64,000 nt of DNA from Dethiobacter sp. GTDB taxonomy: Bacteria; Bacillota; Dethiobacteria; Dethiobacterales; Dethiobacteraceae. The translations under genes and the position numbers were made by a program. The notes under the pieces were generated by a model. That model did not search any database, was not told the DNA's origin, and worked only from the letters and a program-made list of their open reading frames with translations. The stretch is taken from contig JAGXTL010000032.1 in assembly GCA_018333635.1 (NCBI GenBank), positions 38,764-102,763 of the forward strand. The letters run 5' to 3'. Positions 59,144 to 64,000 of the stretch are shown here, in pieces. The first letter of the stretch is position 1. The number at the start of each line of letters is the position of its first letter.

Positions 59144-60040
59144 CTACACCTTCTCCCTGACGTTTTTGCCAAAGAGGCCGGTCGGCTTAACTAACAGCAT
59201 GATAATCAGCGCGGCAAAAGCTACCGCGTCGCGAAACATAGAACCTCCGGCGGCACTGACGGCCGATTCGGTTACGCCCAGCAACAGACCGCCTACCATA
59301 GCACCGGGAATAATACCGATCCCGCCCAAAACAGCGGCAACAAAGGCCTTAAGACCGGGGAGAAGCCCCATCTGATAGACAACAATTCCATAGTTTAAAG
59401 CAAAGAGCACGCCGGCCGCGGCAGCAAGACTTGAACCCAAAGCAAATGTGAACGAAATTGTTTTATCCACATTTATTCCCATTAAGCGAGCCGCATCTTT
59501 GTCTAAGGAGACGGCCCGCATCGCTTTCCCCATTATGGTTTTATGAACAATAAACTGCAAGGCAATCATCAGAAAAATTGCAATAGCCAAAGTTAAAATT
59601 CGATCAGAAGAAATGTTCACGTTCTCCATTAACTGAAATCTTTGCAAGGGAAATACCTGAGGAAAGCCTTTTGCCGAGGCACCGATCCAACTGTGTGCCA
59701 ACGCCAGGTTTTGAAAAAGCATCGACAAACCAACCGCCGTCATCAAAGCAGCTACCCGATGCGCATTGCGTAACGGCTTATACGCCAAACGTTCCATCAA
59801 AATACCGAGAATGGCGCAAAAAATCATCGCGGTAAACATCGCTGGGAAAAAGTCCATGCCTAGCTTAGTAATAGAAAAAAAGCCGATAAAAGCGCCGATC
59901 ATAAAAACTTCGCCGTGGGCAAAGTTAATCAGCTTGATAATGCCATAAACCATGGTATAACCAAGCGCCATCAACGCGTATACGCTGCCCAAGGAGATCC
60001 CGTTAATAAGTTGCTGCAAAATCTGTTGGGTTATGGTCAA
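59144..60040 (-). CDS. livH: Branched-chain amino acid ABC transporter permease LivH
   Basis: 298-aa permease with about eight hydrophobic helices. GSVYALMALGYTMVYGIIKL, INFAHGEVFMIGAFIG and AVSLDKDAARLMGINVDK are LivH signatures. The start is TTG 60040 behind GAGGAG. A large hairpin separates it from the binding-protein gene upstream, a usual way to keep the binding protein in excess. Confidence 0.95.
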   Translation of the reverse strand: MTITQQILQQLINGISLGSVYALMALGYTMVYGIIKLINFAHGEVFMIGAFIGFFSITKLGMDFFPAMFTAMIFCAILGILMERLAYKPLRNAHRVAALMTAVGLSMLFQNLALAHSWIGASAKGFPQVFPLQRFQLMENVNISSDRILTLAIAIFLMIALQFIVHKTIMGKAMRAVSLDKDAARLMGINVDKTISFTFALGSSLAAAAGVLFALNYGIVVYQMGLLPGLKAFVAAVLGGIGIIPGAMVGGLLLGVTESAVSAAGGSMFRDAVAFAALIIMLLVKPTGLFGKNVREKV

Positions 60041-60066
60041 AACTATTCACTCCTCGATTAATGAGC

Positions 60067-60106
60067 CTCAAAATGGGGGGTGCGCTCCCGCGCCCCCCCC
60101 ATTTGA
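60067..60106 (-). terminator. Large GC-rich hairpin between livK and livH
   Basis: CTCAAAATGGGGGG-GCGC and GCGC-CCCCCCCATTTGAG arms face each other over a TCCC loop. No long T tract follows on the minus strand, so it more likely protects the 3' end of livK mRNA or terminates partially. Confidence 0.6.
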
Positions 60107-60120
60107 GCACCCATAATGTC

Positions 60121-61284
60121 CTACGGATTTACTGTAGCCTTGTAAACTTGCTTGCCGTCTCTGATTTCGATAATAACGGCACTCTTAACCGGGTTGCGAT
60201 TTTCATCAAAAGTCACACTGCCGCTAACACCTGTAAAGTTAATGGCAGCCAATGCGTCGCGAATGGCAACACCTTCAACAGAGCCGGCTTCCTCAATGGC
60301 TTGCGCCAACATATAAGCGGCATCATAGGCTAACGCAGCAAGAGCATCGGGAACTGCGTTAAACTTGGCTTGATAAGCGGCAAGGAATGCTTCAACTTCG
60401 GGCGTACCGGCATCGGGGGAGTAATGGTTAGAGAAGAAACCGCCATTAGCTGCATCACCTGCCAGTTCAAACAGTTTATCGGAATCCCAGCCGTCTCCGC
60501 CCAAAAATACTGCATCAATTTCAGCAGCTTGAGCCTGGCGCAGGATGGGGCCGACAGTACCGTAGTAAGCCGGCACAAAAACAACGGCGGGGTTAGCTGC
60601 CTTCACCCTTGTCAGAATGGCTGAGAAGTCAGTATCTGTGCTCTTGTAACCTTCCTCAGCAACAATTGTGCCGCCGCCGGCTTCAAAAGCTTTTTTGAAA
60701 TAAGCGGCCAAACCTTTGGAATAATCACTATCCTGCTCGACGAGCATAGCGGCAGTCGTGACTCCCAAAGTTTCTAAAGCAAATTTTGCCATTACTTGTC
60801 CCTGGAAAGGGTCAATAAAACATGCCCGGAAAATGAAATCTCCTACTTCAGTTACGCGGGGATTGGTAGATGTGGGGGAGAGCATAGGAATCCCCGCAGC
60901 TTGGGCAATTGGTGCACCGGCCAAAGAATGACTGCTGGCCACAGAACCCAAAATAGCCGAAACCTCATCCTGAGTAATCAACTTCTGGAATGCTGTTGCG
61001 GTTTCCTCTGTTTTGCTCTGGTTATCCTCATTAATAAGAACAAGCTTTCTGCCGCCCAGCACACCGCCGGCGTTATTAATTTCCTCAAAAGCTAACTGCG
61101 TGCCATTCAACGAAGACTGTCCAAAGGTAGCAATAGCGCCGGTAACAGGAAACACAGAGCCGATTTTAATCTCCTCCGGCGCGGCAGGCGCAGCCGGTGC
61201 CTGTGGCTGGTTGCCGCCGCAGCCGGTCAAGGCCAACGAGAGCACCATCGTAACCACTAAAACGAGGCTTAACTTTCTTTTCAT
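60121..61284 (-). CDS. livK: Branched-chain amino acid binding lipoprotein
   Basis: 387-aa extracytoplasmic substrate-binding lipoprotein. The signal peptide ends at the lipobox LALTGC, followed by a proline/alanine linker and a type I periplasmic-binding fold (IKIGSVFPVTGAIATFGQSS, LINEDNQSKTEETATAFQKL). It delivers leucine, isoleucine, valine or a related amino acid to LivHM; specificity is not proven. GGAGGGGAAAAA precedes the ATG. A consensus sigma-A promoter lies 88 bp upstream. Confidence 0.94.
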   Translation of the reverse strand: MKRKLSLVLVVTMVLSLALTGCGGNQPQAPAAPAAPEEIKIGSVFPVTGAIATFGQSSLNGTQLAFEEINNAGGVLGGRKLVLINEDNQSKTEETATAFQKLITQDEVSAILGSVASSHSLAGAPIAQAAGIPMLSPTSTNPRVTEVGDFIFRACFIDPFQGQVMAKFALETLGVTTAAMLVEQDSDYSKGLAAYFKKAFEAGGGTIVAEEGYKSTDTDFSAILTRVKAANPAVVFVPAYYGTVGPILRQAQAAEIDAVFLGGDGWDSDKLFELAGDAANGGFFSNHYSPDAGTPEVEAFLAAYQAKFNAVPDALAALAYDAAYMLAQAIEEAGSVEGVAIRDALAAINFTGVSGSVTFDENRNPVKSAVIIEIRDGKQVYKATVNP

Positions 61285-61371
61285 TTTTTCCCCTCCATTT
61301 TCTTTTTTGTAAAACTGCTTCCGCTAAGTAACGCGCATCATTAAGCCGCAAACGCTATAACACGCGTAACT

Positions 61372-61401
61372 ATTATAGTCTGAATATTTTCGCCCTGTCA
61401 A
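61372..61401 (-). promoter_or_regulatory. Sigma-A promoter of the liv operon
   Basis: TTGACA (61396-61401), 18 bp, TATAAT (61372-61377), both boxes perfect. It lies directly downstream of the lipoprotein gene at 61410. Confidence 0.85.
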
Positions 61402-61409
61402 TCACTAAT

Positions 61410-62204
61410 TTACTCTTTCAGCATTAATGTGAGAGGAATATCAACCAGCTCCTGCACAGAACCGTCTTTTGCGCTATACGTGTAAAGTCTGAGCAAAATT
61501 GGTCCTTCGACCGCAACAAGTTCATCTATAACTAAATCAATGGAAAAAAACCGCCAGTCGCCCATGGCCGCAGTTGTAAATCCGCTGACAAGCACAATCT
61601 CATTTTCTGTCAACAGCTTGTACTGAATATTCCCTTCGAAAACGTTTCCCACACCGCTCACAGTCAAGCTCCGCTCTACTATATCTGCGGGTGCCGGCGA
61701 AAAAATCTTAATACCAGGTGACTGCGCCACAATCGGCTGGAGATAGTCAAGCCCGTGCAGCTGAGGCAGATATTCCTCGGCCCCCCGAGCCACAAAGACG
61801 GCAGGCAAACCTGTGGCGGGAATTTCCCGCAATGCATATGGATATTCAACAGTACCGACCCCTTGCTGACCTGGAGCGGACGCTGTAAATTGCACGGTTA
61901 CTTCCACCCGCTCGGGCTGGACATCGACAGCGGTGATTTCCACTGCAGAGCCGTCGTTCCTTGACCCATAAGTAACAAGTAAGTATTGTGTGCCCCCAAG
62001 CTCTCTCGATTGGGCAAGAAACATAGGAAGCGATCTTTCAACCCAAGCATCAATCTCAGCAGCTTCGTCAGTCTGAGCAGGAGGATTAATCGTTCCATCT
62101 CCAGCTGAGCCTTTATCAGGGAAACTGTCTTCCCTGCCGCCGCACCCTGCCAGACTAGTCAGGAGAAGCACCGTCAATAACAAAGAAAAAGCCTTCTTTA
62201 GCAT
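61410..62204 (-). CDS. Lipoprotein with PrcB_C-like and Gmad2 domains
   Basis: 264-aa surface lipoprotein: signal peptide with lipobox SLAGC, a linker, a middle domain resembling PrcB_C (LLVTYGSRNDGSAVEITAVD ... TVEYPYALREIP; about 70-145) and a C-terminal Gmad2 immunoglobulin-like domain (SPAPADIVERSLTVSG, VFEGNIQYKL; about 165-260). Gmad2 occurs in spore germination and other cell-surface proteins of Bacillota. The function is unknown; adhesion or envelope protein interaction is a guess. Ribosome site GGAGGTGGC. It stands upstream of the liv operon but the latter has its own promoter. Confidence 0.82.
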   Translation of the reverse strand: MLKKAFSLLLTVLLLTSLAGCGGREDSFPDKGSAGDGTINPPAQTDEAAEIDAWVERSLPMFLAQSRELGGTQYLLVTYGSRNDGSAVEITAVDVQPERVEVTVQFTASAPGQQGVGTVEYPYALREIPATGLPAVFVARGAEEYLPQLHGLDYLQPIVAQSPGIKIFSPAPADIVERSLTVSGVGNVFEGNIQYKLLTENEIVLVSGFTTAAMGDWRFFSIDLVIDELVAVEGPILLRLYTYSAKDGSVQELVDIPLTLMLKE

Positions 62205-62423
62205 TTAGCCACCTCCAGCATCCGCTCAAATAGTCTACTAGTCTATCTTATAACAGGCCCCGTAAAAATTAAAGCCCCAGATAATGTGATTTCTGGCTAT
62301 TATATTCTGCTATTCATAGACAATCACAATGGAAAAACTCAATTTCTGTTTTACTTTTTATTTCTATGGTGTATAATTTTATTAACTGCCTGAAAGACGA
62401 TTTACTTAAATATTGAGAGGATT

Positions 62424-63404
62424 GTGATTCGTTTGTTGCCTCAGCTAACCATTGAGAATATAAAAGCAAAACTTCCCATTATTCAGGGCGGCATGGCTGT
62501 GCGTGTTTCTACGGCTACCCTAGCTGCTGCAGTAGCAAATGAAGGCGGCATAGGCACGATTGCCGGCACAGGGCTTGCTGTGCAGGCCTTACAGGAAGAA
62601 ATCAGAAAGGCCCGCCGTTTAACAGCGGGGATAATCGGCGTAAACGTACTTTTTGCCGCAGCACAGTTTGCTCAACTGGTAAAAGCGGCTATGAGAGAAA
62701 AGGTTGATTTCATCGTATCCGGCGCCGGGTTTTCACGTGACATTTTTGCCTGGGGAAAGGAAACGAACATTCCTATTCTCTCCATGGTATCATCTGCCAG
62801 GGTAGCGAAACTGGCGGAAAAAATGGGCGCTGCTGCGGTGATCGCCGAAGGGAAAGAGGCTGGCGGACATTTAGGGACAGACAGATCTGTTTATGACCTT
62901 TTAAAGGAAATTGTCGGCACCGTCCGTATCCCGGTTATTGCTGCCGGCGGCATTATGGACGGTCACGATATTGCCCGCGCACTGAAAGCGGGTGCGGATG
63001 GCGTGCAGATGGCCACCCGTTTTGTCGCCAGTGATGAGTGCGAGGCTAGCCCTAAATTTAAAGAGCTTTACTTGACCAGCGCCCCGGAAGATTCGGTGTT
63101 GATTGATAGTCCGGTCGGCCTTCCAGGACGGGCCATTCGCAATGCTTTAACTGAACGATTAGCTGCGAAAAAACAACTGGGAGTGCAAAAATGTAACTCT
63201 TGCCTGAAACACTGTTCTCATAGTTTCTGCATCCTGGATGCTCTTGAAAAGGCGGTTGACGGAGACGTTGAAAACGGCCTTGTCTTCTCAGGCGAATTCT
63301 TCCATCGCATTAAAGAAATCAGCCCAGTCAAAAAAATCATCACACAGCTGGTAGAAGAATACGAACGGTATAGCAAACCTGCTAATCTTCCCTATGCGCT
63401 GTGA
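62424..63404 (+). CDS. Nitronate monooxygenase / enoyl-ACP reductase II family FMN protein
   Basis: 326-aa TIM-barrel FMN protein of the NMO/FabK group. PIIQGGMAVRVSTATLAAAV, FIVSGAGFS, GKEAGGHLGT (active-site histidine), AAGGIMDGHDIARAL and DGVQMATRF are conserved. The C-terminal region has a cysteine cluster, CNSCLKHCSHSFC, seen in clostridial relatives and possibly metal binding. It may oxidise nitronates or reduce enoyl-ACP; no fatty acid gene adjoins it, so I leave it unnamed. The start is GTG 62424; a TATAAT at 62372-62377 is a likely -10. Confidence 0.88.
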   Translation: MIRLLPQLTIENIKAKLPIIQGGMAVRVSTATLAAAVANEGGIGTIAGTGLAVQALQEEIRKARRLTAGIIGVNVLFAAAQFAQLVKAAMREKVDFIVSGAGFSRDIFAWGKETNIPILSMVSSARVAKLAEKMGAAAVIAEGKEAGGHLGTDRSVYDLLKEIVGTVRIPVIAAGGIMDGHDIARALKAGADGVQMATRFVASDECEASPKFKELYLTSAPEDSVLIDSPVGLPGRAIRNALTERLAAKKQLGVQKCNSCLKHCSHSFCILDALEKAVDGDVENGLVFSGEFFHRIKEISPVKKIITQLVEEYERYSKPANLPYAL

Positions 63405-63431
63405 GCCGCAGCGCCTAGCTCTCCTGCTTTT

Positions 63432-63481
63432 TCTCTTCATAGTACTTAATTCCAGGTCAGCACATTTTGTAGCATTCGCCG
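63432..63481. repeat. Partial copy of the 63-kb repeat unit
   Basis: About 50 nt matching the 3' half of the 112-bp unit (TCTTCATAGTACTTAATTCC, then GGTCAGCACATTTTGTAGCA), with a few base differences, directly followed by a full unit. Confidence 0.8.
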
Positions 63482-63482
63482 G

Positions 63483-63594
63483 GGCCTAACCCAGTGAGTG
63501 CAACGAACGGAGTTACAGTAGCTAACTTCACCGATGAACAGAATCTCTTCATAGCACTTAATTCCGGGTCAGCACATTTTGTAGCATTCGCCGC
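63483..63594. repeat. 112-bp direct repeat unit, copy 1
   Basis: Starts GGCCTAACCCAGTGAGTGCA and ends TTTTGTAGCATTCGCCGC. It matches 63876-63987 over the full 112 bp with about eight mismatches counted by eye. No reading frame is conserved between copies. Confidence 0.88.
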
Positions 63595-63613
63595 AACCTA
63601 CCGGTTAACAGCC
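63594..63613. pseudogene. 20-nt fragment of tRNA-Asn
   Basis: CAACCTACCGGTTAACAGCC is identical to 63708-63727, the anticodon arm and variable region of tRNA-Asn, in the same orientation. It begins exactly where repeat copy 1 ends, which suggests a recombination or insertion scar. Confidence 0.7.
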
Positions 63614-63642
63614 AACTTCATAAAGTGTTTTTTGCCTAAAGT

Positions 63643-63683
63643 CCAAATAAAGCCTTGCAGATTGACTGCAAGGCTTTATTTGG
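63643..63683 (-). terminator. Perfect 18-bp hairpin at the 3' end of tRNA-Asn
   Basis: CCAAATAAAGCCTTGCAG and its complement with a 5-nt loop; one arm includes the encoded CCA end of the tRNA. It is likely the tRNA transcript terminator and processing signal, although the T run is only TTTATTT. Confidence 0.75.
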
Positions 63684-63755
63684 CTCCCCGAGTAGGATTC
63701 GAACCTACAACCTACCGGTTAACAGCCGGTTGCTCTACCATTGAGCTATCGAGGA
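63681..63755 (-). tRNA. tRNA-Asn (GTT)
   Basis: 75-nt tRNA on the minus strand with encoded CCA. The acceptor stem TCCTCGA pairs with TCGGGGA, D arm TAGCTCAATGGTAGAGC, anticodon loop CTGTTAA (anticodon GTT), and T arm GTAGGTTCGAATCCTAC. The discriminator base is G. Confidence 0.97.
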
Positions 63756-63875
63756 AAAACAGCCGAACCCAAGGGCTCAAAGCTTCCTCGGATCCGGGGG
63801 GTAAAAATTAGTCTGGTAAAGCTAGTAATAAACAACTGGTAAGAATAAAAATTAGTCTGGCGGAGACCTACTGTC

Positions 63876-63987
63876 GGCCTAACCCAGTGAGTGCAACGAA
63901 CGGAGTTATAGTAGCCAACTTCGCCGAAGAACAGAATCTCTTCATAGCAGCCAACTCCGGGTCAGCACATTTTGTAGCATTCGCCGC
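63876..63987. repeat. 112-bp direct repeat unit, copy 2
   Basis: Second full copy of the unit at 63483-63594, on the upstream side of tRNA-Asn, so the two units flank the tRNA gene. Nearby AAAAATTAGTCTGG occurs twice (63803-63816 and 63847-63860), and no gene is visible between the tRNA and the window end. Confidence 0.88.
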
Positions 63988-64000
63988 CAGGGACCGGTCC

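Noticed and set aside
63494..63811. 105-aa plus-strand ORF near the right end
   Set aside because: It reads through the antisense of tRNA-Asn (the RVGFEPTTYRLTAGCSTIEL stretch is a well-known false translation of tRNA) and through the repeat unit.

Overview
The window is chromosomal core DNA of an anaerobic, low-to-mid G+C member of the Bacillota, most like a clostridial or Dethiobacter-type lineage. The evidence is gene order and gene content: the Bacillus-like orders rapZ-yvcK-whiA, gap-pgk-tpiA-gpmI-eno, hpf-secA-prfB-yitT-ftsEX-ctp-minJ-uvrBA and niaR-nadABC are all present, together with a SAM-I riboswitch, sigma-H-like promoters, many GTG/TTG starts with strong GGAGG sites, and a 2-oxoacid:ferredoxin-type oxidoreductase. 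The species cannot be named from the sequence. Almost everything is on the minus strand. The plus-strand exceptions are one unknown gene (15.2-16.0 kb), the korAB pair (29.4-31.9 kb), a tiny basic protein (49.6 kb) and a nitronate monooxygenase-like gene (62.4 kb).

Layout. 1-7.4 kb: lower glycolysis (eno cut by the window edge, gpmI, tpiA, pgk, gap) downstream of rpoN, with no cggR between. 7.5-15 kb: whiA, yvcK, rapZ, two PHP phosphoesterases around a Crp/Fnr regulator, an FMN 2-hydroxyacid dehydrogenase-like gene, a Cof-type HAD phosphatase and a small membrane protein. 15.2-22.7 kb: an unknown gene and nucleotide excision repair (uvrB-uvrA-uvrC). 22.8-29 kb: cell envelope and division (ftsE, ftsX, an EnvC/M23 hydrolase activator, ctpA) and a MinJ-like PDZ membrane gene that looks broken. 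29.4-37 kb: korAB, yitT, prfB with its programmed frameshift, secA. 37-44.4 kb: DUF5317, an HD-GYP protein, a 26-codon ORF inside an inverted-repeat segment, two unknown genes, hpf, comF, recD2. 44.4-47.7 kb: DUF2922/DUF1659 genes, a repeat-rich non-coding block, metK with a SAM riboswitch, fabZ. 47.7-56.5 kb: a beta-CASP metallo-beta-lactamase, an M24 peptidase, trxA/trxB, and the NAD operon nadABC with niaR. 56.6-64 kb: a branched-chain amino acid ABC transporter (livFGMHK), a PrcB_C-Gmad2 lipoprotein, the nitronate monooxygenase-like gene, and tRNA-Asn within a duplicated non-coding unit.

Taken together the region supplies glycolysis, excision repair, envelope cleavage control by FtsEX, protein export, translation termination and hibernation, SAM and NAD synthesis, and amino acid uptake. 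A family of GC-rich palindromic repeats built on CCCTCACCCTAACCCTCTCCC-like arms fills many intergenic gaps. I found no CRISPR array, prophage, transposase or complete new defence system. The most unusual items are the damaged minJ-like gene, the inverted-repeat-bounded micro-ORF upstream of the HD-GYP gene, the exact 79-bp direct repeats near 45 kb, and the repeat unit carrying a fragment of tRNA-Asn near 63.6 kb.
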